This document shows, piece by piece, positions 47,318 through 55,440 of a stretch of DNA of 55,440 nt (positions within the stretch are counted from its first letter, which is position 1; every line of letters begins with the position of its first letter). The DNA comes from Halomonas sp. Its GTDB lineage: Bacteria; Pseudomonadota; Gammaproteobacteria; Pseudomonadales; Halomonadaceae. A program made the translations under genes and the position numbers. The notes under the pieces are model-generated. The model worked only from the letters and a program-made list of their open reading frames with translations. It was not told the DNA's origin and made no database searches. The stretch covers positions 1 through 55,440 of the forward strand of contig NZ_JACUUD010000008.1 in assembly GCF_014859505.1 (NCBI RefSeq). The letters run 5' to 3'.

Positions 47318-48538
47318 ATGTACGACTCCTCCCCTGCACCACTTGCGCTGGTCCTGGAGGCCGACCCGGACGTCGCCGCCGTGCTTTCCCTGCAGTTCGA
47401 GGTACTGGGTCTGGAGACCCGCTACTTCCAGCATTCGACCGCGCTGCTCGCGGCGGTGGTCGCGCGGCCGCCGCGCCTGGTGGTGCTGGGGCTGGGGTTC
47501 GGCAGCGAGGACGGCTTTCTGCTGCTGCGCCGCCTGGCGGCCACCGGCTACCGCGACTGGGTGCTGCTGCTCTCCGGGGTCGAGCGCAAGATCGCGCGGA
47601 TCGCCGAGCGGGTGGGGCATACCCTGGGCCTGCAGATGCTGGGCTGCCTCGACAAGCCGATGCGTCTGACCGAGCTGCGCCGCTGCCTGGACAACCTGAG
47701 GGTGGGCTGTCGGGCGCCGCTGGAGGCGAGGGGCGAGCCGCTGTTCAGCGCCGACGAGCTCGAGCAGGCCCTCACCCGGGACGAGCTCACCCTGCATTAT
47801 CAGCCCCAGTTCGAGCTCGCCACGGGCCGGCTCAGCGGGGTCGAGGCCCTGGTGCGCTGGACCCATCCGGCCCTTGGCCTGATCGGCCCGGCGAGCTTTT
47901 TGCCCCTGCTCTCCCTGGACCAGGGCAAGCGCCTGACCCGCCACGTGCTGGCGCGTGCCCAGGCCGATGCGGCCGTCTGGCTGCGCGAAGGCGTCTCGGC
48001 ATCGGTCTCGGTCAACGTGACCGCCGATGACCTGATGTGTCCTGACCTGCTGGAAGTGGCCTGCCTGCGCTCCCCCGAGGATCCTCCCCTGGTGCTCGAG
48101 ATCACCGAGACCGCCGCCATGCAGGATGAGCTGCTGGGCAGCGAGGTGGCGGCGCGGCTCTGCCTGGGGGGGCTGGAGGTCTCGGTGGATGACTTCGGCA
48201 TCGGCTTCTCGTCACTGGCGCGGCTGCAGATGCTGCCGATCAGCGAACTCAAGGTGGATCGCAGCTTCGTGCAGCATCTCCAGGAGGAGTCCCAGGACGC
48301 CGCCATCGTCGAGGCGGTGGCCCTGCTGGGTCGGCGCCTGGGCATCCGGGTGGTGGCCGAGGGGGTCGAGGATCCTGCCAGCCTGGCGCTGCTGGAGCGC
48401 TTCGGCTGCACCCACGTGCAGGGCTACGGGCTGGCCCGCCCGATGCCCGCGGAGGCGATCCTCGAGGTGGGATCGACTCATGACTCAATGCGTGCCAGCA
48501 GCGCGGTACAGGGCGAGCCGCTGGGCAGCACGCCATAG
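47318..48538 (+). CDS. EAL-domain protein with degenerate receiver domain
   Basis: 406 aa. The C-terminal EAL domain (about 145-390) has the full catalytic set expected of a c-di-GMP phosphodiesterase: EALVRW (176-181), SVNVTADDL, LEITET, DDFGIGFSSL and KVDRSFV, plus EGVED. The N-terminal 1-125 has a response-regulator fold (LVLEADPDVAAVL, LLLSG, Lys113 in CLDKPMR) but the phosphoacceptor Asp is replaced by Gly58 in VVLGLGFGSEDG. ATG 47318 is chosen for GGAA upstream. The last 61 bases overlap aidB, encoded on the other strand. Confidence 0.88.
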   Translation: MYDSSPAPLALVLEADPDVAAVLSLQFEVLGLETRYFQHSTALLAAVVARPPRLVVLGLGFGSEDGFLLLRRLAATGYRDWVLLLSGVERKIARIAERVGHTLGLQMLGCLDKPMRLTELRRCLDNLRVGCRAPLEARGEPLFSADELEQALTRDELTLHYQPQFELATGRLSGVEALVRWTHPALGLIGPASFLPLLSLDQGKRLTRHVLARAQADAAVWLREGVSASVSVNVTADDLMCPDLLEVACLRSPEDPPLVLEITETAAMQDELLGSEVAARLCLGGLEVSVDDFGIGFSSLARLQMLPISELKVDRSFVQHLQEESQDAAIVEAVALLGRRLGIRVVAEGVEDPASLALLERFGCTHVQGYGLARPMPAEAILEVGSTHDSMRASSAVQGEPLGSTP

Positions 48539-50154
48539 GCGGGACTGGCCTCGTCGCCCAGCCGGGTGGCACAGAAGGTGTCGGCCACTTCCGCAGGGGC
48601 GTGCTGCACCAGCAGCGCCGCCTGCAGGCACTGGGCCAGTCGCTGGGTGAGCCAGCGGGCACGGGGCTCCAGCCGCTCGGCGGGCTCGGCCACCAGCCGC
48701 TCCAGCTCGGCCAGGGCGGCGTCCAGCCGGCGATCCTGACCCCGGGCGGGTGCCACCTCCTGCCACCAGGCGGCCAGCGCCTCGGGGTGGCGGCCCAGCA
48801 CCCGCAGCACGTCCAGGCAGATCACGTTCCCGGATCCCTCCCAGATCGAGTTGACCGGCGCCTCCCGGTAGAGTCGCGCCAGGGGCGACTCTTCCACGTA
48901 GCCGATGCCACCCAGGCACTCCATGGCCTCGGCCATGAAGCCGGGGCTGCGCTTGTTGTGCCAGTACTTGGCCAGCGCCGGCAGCAGCCGGCCCAGGGCG
49001 CGTTCGCTCTCGTCGCCGCGAGCGGCGCCGTCGAAGGCCCGGGCGGTTCGCATTGCCAGGGCCACCCCGGCTTCCACCTCCAGAGCCAGGTCGGCGATCA
49101 CCGCCCGCATCAGCGGCTGCTCGGCCAGCGCCCGGCCGAAGGCGTGGCGCTCGCGCACGTGTCGCCAGGCTGCCAGCAGTGCCTGGCGCATCATGCCGAC
49201 CGGCGCGGTGGCGGCGTCCAGGCGGGTCTGCTGGACCATCTCGAGGAGGGTGGCGATGCCGCGCCCCGGCGCGCCGATGGGCTCGGCCCAGGCGCCGCGG
49301 TACTCGATCTCCGCCGAAGCATTGGCGCGATTGCCGCACTTCTCCTTGAGGCGCTGAAGCTCGATGGCGTTGCGCTCGCCGTCCGGGGTGAAGCGCGGCA
49401 CCAGGAAGCAGCCGAGCCCGGCGTCGGTCTGGGCCAGGGTCAGGAAGGCGTCGGACATCGGCGCGCTGCAGAACCACTTGTGGCCGGTGAGCCGCCAGCC
49501 CCCCTCGGCGGCCTCGGCCTGGGTGGCGGCGAGGGGCTCGGCTCGCGTGGAAGTGCCACGCAGGTCGCTGCCGCCCTGCTTCTCGGTCATCGCCATGCCG
49601 AAGGTGAGGCCCGTCTTCTCTTCGGCCGGCAGGGGGCGAGGGTCGTAGTCCCAGGCCAGCAGCCCCGGCGCCCAGTGGGCCTTCGCCCGGGGGGAGTGTC
49701 GCAGTACCGGCATGGCGGCATGGGTCATGGTCACCGGGCAGCAGAACCCCGGCTCCACCTGGGTCAGCAGGTAGAGTGCCGCCACGTGGGCCTGGTGGCC
49801 GCCGCGGCCCTCCTCCTGCCAGGCCACGGCATGCCAGCCGTGGTCGATGGCCAGGCGCATCAGCTCGTGGTAGGCGGGATGGTAGCTGACCTCGTCGAGG
49901 CGCCGACCGTGGCGGTCGAACAGGCGCAGCTCCGGCGGGTGGTGGTTGGCGGCCTCGCCGAGTGCCTGGACGCGCTCGCTGCCGGCCTCGCGGCCCAGCG
50001 GGGCCAGGCGGCGAGCCACCCAGTCCGGCGCCTCCCGGGCCAGGGCCTCGCGCAGGGGCGCGTCGCCGCTCAGCAGGTCGATGTCGCCCGGCGGGGGGGG
50101 CTGGTTGGTCACCCGATGGGTGGCCAGCCGGGTGCGGGGAGCGTGGTCGGACAT
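48478..50154 (-). CDS. aidB: AidB-like acyl-CoA dehydrogenase
   Basis: 558 aa, close in length and sequence to E. coli AidB. ATHRVTNQPPPPGD at the start, PPELRLFDRHGRRLDEV, MTEKQGGSD, TGHKWFCSAPMSDAFL, CFLVPRFTPDGERNAI and AMECLGGIGYVEESPLARLYREAPVNSIWEGSGN are all family blocks. AidB has isovaleryl-CoA dehydrogenase activity and is induced by alkylation stress. ATG 50154 has GGAGG upstream. It converges with the EAL gene. Confidence 0.93.
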   Translation of the reverse strand: MSDHAPRTRLATHRVTNQPPPPGDIDLLSGDAPLREALAREAPDWVARRLAPLGREAGSERVQALGEAANHHPPELRLFDRHGRRLDEVSYHPAYHELMRLAIDHGWHAVAWQEEGRGGHQAHVAALYLLTQVEPGFCCPVTMTHAAMPVLRHSPRAKAHWAPGLLAWDYDPRPLPAEEKTGLTFGMAMTEKQGGSDLRGTSTRAEPLAATQAEAAEGGWRLTGHKWFCSAPMSDAFLTLAQTDAGLGCFLVPRFTPDGERNAIELQRLKEKCGNRANASAEIEYRGAWAEPIGAPGRGIATLLEMVQQTRLDAATAPVGMMRQALLAAWRHVRERHAFGRALAEQPLMRAVIADLALEVEAGVALAMRTARAFDGAARGDESERALGRLLPALAKYWHNKRSPGFMAEAMECLGGIGYVEESPLARLYREAPVNSIWEGSGNVICLDVLRVLGRHPEALAAWWQEVAPARGQDRRLDAALAELERLVAEPAERLEPRARWLTQRLAQCLQAALLVQHAPAEVADTFCATRLGDEASPAYGVLPSGSPCTALLARIES

Positions 50155-50269
50155 GGCGTACCTCCAGCAGAGAAGGGTTGCACTGAGCATGGTGGTCGGA
50201 TGGGGCGTGGTCAACGTGACGCCGCGGCGCCGACTGGGTAGGCTTGGAGCATTTCCCGGGGAGATGCCC

Positions 50270-50815
50270 ATGACCGACGCCCTTAGCGACGAGACGCTGC
50301 CGACGCCGCATGTCGCCCGCGAGCGCATCCAACTGGTGGATGCCCGCAACCGGCCCTGCGGCAGCGCCTGGCGCGCCGCCATGCGGCGTTTCCGCTTCTG
50401 GCATCGCGCCACCTATATCGTGGTGCGCAACGTCCGCGGCGAGATCTGCGTGCAGCGCCGCACCCTCACCAAGGAGGTCTTCCCCGGCGGGCTCGACCTG
50501 GCCGCCGGCGGCGTGGTGGGGGCCGGCGAGGCGGAGCACCTGGCGGCGCGACGCGAGCTGGCCGAGGAACTCGGCATCCGCGGCGTGCCGCTGAGGCCCG
50601 CGGGTGGCTTCGTCCACGCCGAGGGTGGCCACCATATCTTCGGCAGCCTGTTCCTGGTCGATCACGACGGCCCGCTGGCGCTGCAGGCGGAGGAGGTGGC
50701 CGAGGTCTTCTGGCGCACGCCCGGCGAGGCCCTGGCGCTGCCCGGGGTGACTCCGGATACTCGTCAGGCGTTGCAGGCGCTGCTCGATGGCGGCCTGCTG
50801 GAGGTCGCGCCATGA
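50270..50815 (+). CDS. Nudix hydrolase (YfcD-like)
   Basis: 181 aa. The Nudix box GGVVGAGEAEHLAARRELAEELG (about 80-102) fits G-x5-E-x7-REUXEEXGU. HRATYIVVRNVRGEICVQRRT upstream and FGSLFLVDHDG downstream resemble YfcD and isopentenyl-diphosphate isomerase-type Nudix enzymes. Substrate unknown. I choose ATG 50270, six bases after GGGAG, over ATG 50264. Four-base overlap with moxR, so it leads the following operon. Confidence 0.88.
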   Translation: MTDALSDETLPTPHVARERIQLVDARNRPCGSAWRAAMRRFRFWHRATYIVVRNVRGEICVQRRTLTKEVFPGGLDLAAGGVVGAGEAEHLAARRELAEELGIRGVPLRPAGGFVHAEGGHHIFGSLFLVDHDGPLALQAEEVAEVFWRTPGEALALPGVTPDTRQALQALLDGGLLEVAP

Positions 50816-51738
50816 ACCGCCCGGCTCGGCTCACTGACCTGGAGGCCGTGGTGGCTGCCCTGGAGGGGGTGGTGCTCGGCAAGTCCCGGGAGGTGCGCCT
50901 GGCGCTCTGCTGCCTGCTGTGCCGCGGCCACCTGCTGATCGAGGACCTGCCGGGGCTGGGCAAGACCACTCTGGCCCAGTCGCTTTCGCGGGTCACCGGG
51001 CTCGACATGCAACGCCTGCAGTTCACTAGCGATCTGCTGCCCGCCGATGTGCTCGGGGTCTCTGTGTTCGACCCCCGCGAGGCGCGTTTCACCTTCCACC
51101 CCGGGCCCATCTTCCACGGCGTGGTGCTGGCCGACGAGATCAACCGCGCTACCCCCAAGACCCAGAGCGCCCTGCTCGAGGCCATGGAGGAGGGGCGGGT
51201 GACCGTGGAGGGGGAGACCCGGGCGCTGCCCGATCCCTTCTTCGTGATCGCTACCCAGAACCCTCAGGAGCAGGCGGGCACTTTCGCCCTGCCGGAATCC
51301 CAGCTCGACCGCTTCCTGATGCGCCTCTCACTGGGCTACCCGGACCGCGGCGCCGAACGGGAGATCCTGCGCGGCCGCGCCGGGCGGGTCCGTCTCGATG
51401 CCCTGCCGGTGCTGCTGGATGCCGAGCGCCTGCGCGCCTGGCAGGCGCGCCTGGACGACATTCACGTGGCCGATGCGCTGCTCGACTATGTCCAGGCTCT
51501 GGTGGCGGCCAGCCGCGACCACCCGGAGCTGGCCTGGGGGCTCTCCACCCGCGGTGCGCTGGCGCTGCTGCAGGCGGCCCGCGGCTGGGCGCTGCTCGAG
51601 GGGCGTGACCATGTGCTGCCGGAGGACGTCCAGGCGGTGTGGGGGCCGGTGGCGGGCCATCGCCTCAGCAACGGCCGGCGCGAGGAGGGCGAGGCCCTGG
51701 CGCGCCATCTGCTGGCCCGCGTGCCGGTGACGACCTGA
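50812..51738 (+). CDS. MoxR-family AAA+ ATPase
   Basis: 308 aa. Walker A LPGLGKT (46-52), Walker B VVLADEINRA, sensor 1 ATQNP and the LPESQLDRFLMRLSLGYPD block, with a C-terminal lid domain. MoxR proteins are chaperone-like ATPases that work with VWA-domain or DUF58 proteins. Here DUF58 and a transglutaminase follow immediately, the standard MoxR-DUF58-TgpA set. ATG 50812 overlaps the Nudix stop. Confidence 0.92.
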   Translation: MNRPARLTDLEAVVAALEGVVLGKSREVRLALCCLLCRGHLLIEDLPGLGKTTLAQSLSRVTGLDMQRLQFTSDLLPADVLGVSVFDPREARFTFHPGPIFHGVVLADEINRATPKTQSALLEAMEEGRVTVEGETRALPDPFFVIATQNPQEQAGTFALPESQLDRFLMRLSLGYPDRGAEREILRGRAGRVRLDALPVLLDAERLRAWQARLDDIHVADALLDYVQALVAASRDHPELAWGLSTRGALALLQAARGWALLEGRDHVLPEDVQAVWGPVAGHRLSNGRREEGEALARHLLARVPVTT

Positions 51739-51740
51739 GC

Positions 51741-52667
51741 ATGCGGCTGGCGACACTGGGCGAGCGCTGGTGGCGGCGCATGGCGATCGCCCCGGGATCT
51801 GCGCTGCCCCAGCGGCGGCTCTTCCTGCTGCCGACCCGCTTCGGGCTGGGCTGGGCAGTGCTGTTCCTGCTCCTGCTGCTGTTCGGCATCAACTACCAGA
51901 ACACACTCGCCTACCTGCTGGCGTTCTGGCTGTTCGGCCTGGGGGTGGTGGCCCTGCTGCGCGCCTGGCGCAACCTGCTCGGCGTCACCCCCACCCTGCA
52001 CCTGCCCCACGAGGTGTTCGCCGGCGGCGAGGCGCGCCTGGGCGTGGCGCTGGCCGGCGGGCGGCCGCGCACGGCGCTGGAACTCCACGCCGGAGGCGCC
52101 TCGGCGCGCATCAATCTGCCCGAGGGGCAGGGAGAGGCCATCCTGGCTCTGCCGGCCCCCGTGCGGGGCGAGCAGCGCCTGCCGCTGCTGCGGCTGGAGA
52201 CTCGCTGGCCGCTGGGGCTGGTGCGCGCCCTGGCCTGGCTCGAGAGCGACGAGCGGCTGCTGGTCTATCCGTGCCCCCTGGAGGAGGACGAGGCCGAGCA
52301 CCGTCACGCCGGCGCGGGCCTGGAGGCCACCGACTTCGCCGGCCTGCGCCGCGCCGAACCCGGCGACAGCCCGGCACGGCTGGCCTGGAAGCAGTGGAGT
52401 CGCACCGGGGTGCTGGCCGCCAAGGCCTTCAGCCTGCCGCCCCGCCAGCAGCTTTGGCTCGACTATGACGCCTGCCGTGGCGACCCCGAGCGGCGGCTCT
52501 CCCTGCTCTGTGCCCGGGTGCTGGCCCACCACCGCGCCGGCGACCGCTACGGCCTGCGCCTGCCCGGGGTGACCCTGCCCCAGGGGGAGGGTCCCCACCA
52601 GCGCCGCCGGGCCCTGGAGGCGCTGGCACGCTTTTCCCCTGCGGGCGAACGGGAAGCCGGACGATGA
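51741..52667 (+). CDS. DUF58 protein
   Basis: 308 aa. Two adjacent N-terminal membrane helices (about 33-75, GWAVLFLLLLLFGINYQNTLAYLLAFWLFG) are followed by a beta-rich region and the DUF58 core DFAGLRRAEPGDSPARLAWKQWSRTGVLAAK (about 190-220). DUF58 proteins accompany MoxR ATPases; the function is unknown. ATG 51741 is two bases after the moxR stop; the gene overlaps tgpA by four bases. Confidence 0.88.
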   Translation: MRLATLGERWWRRMAIAPGSALPQRRLFLLPTRFGLGWAVLFLLLLLFGINYQNTLAYLLAFWLFGLGVVALLRAWRNLLGVTPTLHLPHEVFAGGEARLGVALAGGRPRTALELHAGGASARINLPEGQGEAILALPAPVRGEQRLPLLRLETRWPLGLVRALAWLESDERLLVYPCPLEEDEAEHRHAGAGLEATDFAGLRRAEPGDSPARLAWKQWSRTGVLAAKAFSLPPRQQLWLDYDACRGDPERRLSLLCARVLAHHRAGDRYGLRLPGVTLPQGEGPHQRRRALEALARFSPAGEREAGR

Positions 52668-54832
52668 GGCTCAAGATGAGGCGGAACATGACCGGCCGCG
52701 TCGGCGGCGAGGCGGTGCTGGCCGACGGCCGGATGCTCAGCGGTGCCATGCTGCGCCAGCTGTTCCTCGGCCAGTGCCTGGTGCTGGCCCTGCACCTGGC
52801 CTGGATGCCCGCCTGGCTGGCGGGCATCGCCGCTCTGGTGGCCGGCTATCGCTATCTGCAGCTGCGCCGGCGGCTCGGGCGTGCCGGGGTGCTGCTGCGC
52901 CTGGCCGGCGTGGGGGTGCTGACCGGCGCCCTGTGGCTGCATTACGGCACCCTGGGGCAGATGGAGTCAATGATCGGCCTGCTGGTCGGGGTCTACCTGC
53001 TCAAGCTGCTCGAGACCCACACCCGCCGGGATGGCCGGGTGGTGGTGGCGATCGGGCTGGTGGCCATTACCGTGGCCTTCCTGCACGACCAGGGCATCCC
53101 CATGGCCGCCGGTGGGCTGGTCGCGCTGGCCTGGCTGGTGCACTCGCTGGTGTGGCTCTCCGGGGGTGACGGGCGTCGGGCCTGGCGGGAGAGCGCCTGG
53201 CTGCTGATCCTCTCGGCGCCGCTGATGGTGATGCTGTTCGCGGTCTTTCCGCGCATCGGCCCGCTGTGGAACCTGCCCCAGGCCGACCGTGCCTCCACCG
53301 GGCTCACCGACGAGATCGCCCCCGGCGACATCGCCCAGCTCTCGCGCAGCGATGCCCGCGCCTTCCGGGCGCGCTTCGACGGCGCCGAGCCCACCCCCGC
53401 CGAGCGTTACTGGCGGGTCTATACGCTTTCCGACTTCGACGGCGAGCGCTGGCGTCGGACCCCCCCCGAACGCCTGGCCAGTACCCTGGGTCGCCCGCTG
53501 GGCCAGTTCGTTGCCGAGGGCCGCCGGTCGCCCTGGCTCGACGGGGAACCGCGCTTCGAAGCGGAGCTGCTGCTGGAGCCGGACAGCCGCCCCTGGCGTC
53601 CCTCGCTGGGCGCGGCGCTGGCCAGCGACGAGCCCCTGCGCTTCCTGGCCGATGGCACCCTGGAGGGTACCTCGCCGCTGGCCTCGCGCAGCCTGCTGCG
53701 CATGAGCAGCACCGGCCAGGCGCCGGCCAACCCCGACCCCGCCGGCCCCACCTGGCACACCCTGCTGCCCGCCGAGGGCAACCCCCGCACCCGCGAACTG
53801 GCCGAGCGGATGTGGCGAGAGAGCGGCGGAGAGCCCCGCGCCTTCCTGGCCGCCATCATGGCCCGCTTCGGCGGGGCGCCGTTCCGCTATACGCTGTCGC
53901 CGCCGCGGCTGACCTCCGCCGACCGGGTCGACGAATTCCTCTTCGAGAGCCAGGCCGGCTACTGCACCTACTATGCCTCGGCCATGGCGGTGCTGGCCCG
54001 CTCGGTGGGCCTCCCGGCCCGTGTGGTGGCGGGCTTCCTGGGCGGTGAGCGCCATCCCGACGGCCATTTCACCATCCGCGACTACGACGCCCACGCCTGG
54101 GTCGAGGTGTGGCTCGATGGCGCCTGGCAGCGCATCGACCCCACCGCGGCCATCGCCCCGGAGCGCATCGAGGAGGGCGCCCAGGCCGTCGATGATGGCC
54201 GCGAGGCCTTCCTGGCCGATGCTCCCTTCTCGCCGCTGCGCATGCGCGAGGTGGGCTGGGTCAATCGGCTGCGCCTGGACTGGGAGCGCCTGGAGTACCA
54301 GTGGCAGCGCGGGGTCATCGGCTACCAGCGCGAGGCGCGCAACGCCCTGATGGCTCGCGTGACCGCGGGGCTCCACGCCCTGTGGGAGCGCCTCGTGGCG
54401 CTGGCCCCCGGGCGTGGCTGGCTGGGCGGCCTGCTGGGACTGCTGATGGCGGCCGGCATCGCTGCCGGGCTGGCGGCGCTGCTGCGCCTGGCCTGGCGGC
54501 ATCACCGGGAGGGGCGCAACGAGGCGCTGCGCATTCATCGCCTGCAGGACTGGCTCGCGCGCCGCGGCCTGGGCGCTCGGCCCGGGGAGTCCCCCTCGGC
54601 CCATCTGCGGCGGGTGGCCGATGAGGCGGGCGATGCGGGGCCGGCGCTGCGCGAATGCGCCCATCATCTGGAGCGCCTGCGCTATGCCCCCCTTGGGCGA
54701 GAGGAGCATCGCGAGCGAACTCGCCAGCTGGCCCGGCGGGTGGCAGAAGTGCGTCGCCGGCTGCGTCGCCGGTTGCGGCGCCTTCCTCGCCGCCAGGGGG
54801 GTGGCGCGGGCGCAGGCGGCGTGGCATCGTGA
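52664..54832 (+). CDS. membrane transglutaminase-like protein TgpA
   Basis: 722 aa. Four or five N-terminal membrane helices (about 25-195), a periplasmic transglutaminase domain and a late membrane helix (about 585-610), then a cytoplasmic Arg-rich tail. The cysteine-protease-like triad is present: Cys434 in AGYCTYYAS, His477 in YDAHAWVEVW and Asp492 in RIDPTA. Pseudomonas TgpA has this layout and is reported to be important for viability. Its substrate is not known. It closes the MoxR-DUF58-TgpA operon. Confidence 0.9.
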   Translation: MRLKMRRNMTGRVGGEAVLADGRMLSGAMLRQLFLGQCLVLALHLAWMPAWLAGIAALVAGYRYLQLRRRLGRAGVLLRLAGVGVLTGALWLHYGTLGQMESMIGLLVGVYLLKLLETHTRRDGRVVVAIGLVAITVAFLHDQGIPMAAGGLVALAWLVHSLVWLSGGDGRRAWRESAWLLILSAPLMVMLFAVFPRIGPLWNLPQADRASTGLTDEIAPGDIAQLSRSDARAFRARFDGAEPTPAERYWRVYTLSDFDGERWRRTPPERLASTLGRPLGQFVAEGRRSPWLDGEPRFEAELLLEPDSRPWRPSLGAALASDEPLRFLADGTLEGTSPLASRSLLRMSSTGQAPANPDPAGPTWHTLLPAEGNPRTRELAERMWRESGGEPRAFLAAIMARFGGAPFRYTLSPPRLTSADRVDEFLFESQAGYCTYYASAMAVLARSVGLPARVVAGFLGGERHPDGHFTIRDYDAHAWVEVWLDGAWQRIDPTAAIAPERIEEGAQAVDDGREAFLADAPFSPLRMREVGWVNRLRLDWERLEYQWQRGVIGYQREARNALMARVTAGLHALWERLVALAPGRGWLGGLLGLLMAAGIAAGLAALLRLAWRHHREGRNEALRIHRLQDWLARRGLGARPGESPSAHLRRVADEAGDAGPALRECAHHLERLRYAPLGREEHRERTRQLARRVAEVRRRLRRRLRRLPRRQGGGAGAGGVAS

Positions 54833-54858
54833 CAGTCATCGACCACGAAGGGGCGCGC

Positions 54859-55344
54859 ATGTCCATCCACGACCACCAGTGCCGCACCGCCCAGGGCGAA
54901 CCCTTCAACTTCGCCGCGCTGCGCGGTCAGGTGCTGCTCATCGTCAACGTCGCCAGCCGCTGTGGCTTCACGCCGCAACTGAAGGAGCTGGAGCGTCTCT
55001 ACCGCCGCTATCGCGATCGGGGCTTCGCGGTGATCGGCTTTCCCTGCAACCAGTTCGCCGGCCAGTCGCCGGAATCCGCCCTGGATTTCTGCACCCTTAG
55101 CGCCCGGGAGTATCAGGTCAGCTTCCCGCTGATGGAGAAGGTGAAGGTCAATGGCGCCGGCGCCCACCCGCTGTTCGTGGAGCTCCGCAAGGAGGCTCCC
55201 GGGGTGCTGGGCACCACCGCGATCAAGTGGAACTTCACCAAGTTTCTGGTGGGCAGGGACGGCCGGGTGATCCGCCGCTTCTCCCCGCGGGACGGCGAGA
55301 CGGTGCTGCGCGAGGCGCTGGAGCTGGCCCTGGACGAAGGGTAG
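54859..55344 (+). CDS. glutathione peroxidase family protein
   Basis: 161 aa. The Cys-type GPx motif NVASRCGFTPQL (Cys35), GFPCNQFAGQSP and WNFTKFLVGRDGRV give the Cys/Gln/Trp/Asn tetrad of the family. Bacterial GPx-like enzymes often use thioredoxin rather than glutathione. AAGGGG precedes ATG 54859; the 26-nt gap after tgpA suggests read-through. The last 96 bases of the window (55345-55440) hold nothing I can assign. Confidence 0.92.
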   Translation: MSIHDHQCRTAQGEPFNFAALRGQVLLIVNVASRCGFTPQLKELERLYRRYRDRGFAVIGFPCNQFAGQSPESALDFCTLSAREYQVSFPLMEKVKVNGAGAHPLFVELRKEAPGVLGTTAIKWNFTKFLVGRDGRVIRRFSPRDGETVLREALELALDEG

Positions 55345-55440
55345 GGGCTGGCAATCAGCTCGTTCCAGCAGGGTGTGTGGAGAGCCGGGTCATCATGGGG
55401 GTGTCTCGCCCCTTTCCACCATCAGTCGTGCGATCAGCTC

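Overview
The window reads as chromosome of a high-G+C gammaproteobacterium, most likely a halophilic member of Halomonadaceae (Halomonas-like). The evidence is the ArgA/GuaB/Rnk/ZipA/RNase AM/YciO/GlrK-QseG-GlrR protein repertoire, the decarboxylase sodium pump, and the strong G/C bias at third codon positions. Assignment is from recognised protein families, not from a database search. Almost all of the window is coding and most genes sit in tight operons with 1-14 nt overlaps.

Layout. 1-216: 3' end of a tRNA-Arg(ACG) and its terminators. 217-4850: dusC (minus) divergent from oadG-oadA-oadB, a Na+-pumping oxaloacetate decarboxylase. 4880-6038: a minus-strand pair, a UmuD-like autoprotease and yigZ, behind a consensus LexA box. 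6199-13391: complete System I cytochrome c maturation operon ccmABCDEFGHI. 13411-21216: smc, zipA, ligA and a UPF0270 gene (chromosome condensation, division, replication). 21213-25384: mnmC, a YciI-like gene, RNase AM, yciO. 25417-29387: a voltage-gated K+ channel with a zinc ribbon, a CYTH phosphatase, and a DUF47-PitA phosphate module. 29523-35295: argA, then a 900-base non-coding interval, then glrK-qseG-glrR. 35324-41558: peroxiredoxin, xseA, a PRC-barrel protein, guaB, guaA. 41541-42622: a 1.1-kb insertion at the 3' end of guaA. 42841-47229: PsiE, a Trp-rich protein, an MDR reductase, small ORFs with a broken LysR gene, rnk, a LysE/RhtB exporter. 47318-55344: a degenerate-receiver EAL protein, aidB, then Nudix-MoxR-DUF58-transglutaminase and a glutathione peroxidase.

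Two places stand out. The first is the argA-glrK interval. It carries a match to the GlrR operator (TGTC-N10-GACA), a second site with one mismatch, an exact IHF consensus, a -24/-12 sigma-54 promoter, and about 470 nt downstream a perfect intrinsic terminator with eight Ts. This is the gene order and promoter logic of enterobacterial glmY-glrK-qseG-glrR, but the predicted RNA is much longer than GlmY and contains two adjacent identical hairpins that present AGGA tetraloops, like CsrA/RsmA targets. The second is the guaA 3' end, where an exact 20-bp direct repeat of the last guaA codons brackets a zeta-toxin gene and a 49-codon ORF. It looks like a minimal integrated toxin cassette without an integrase, which has separated guaA from its apparent original terminator.
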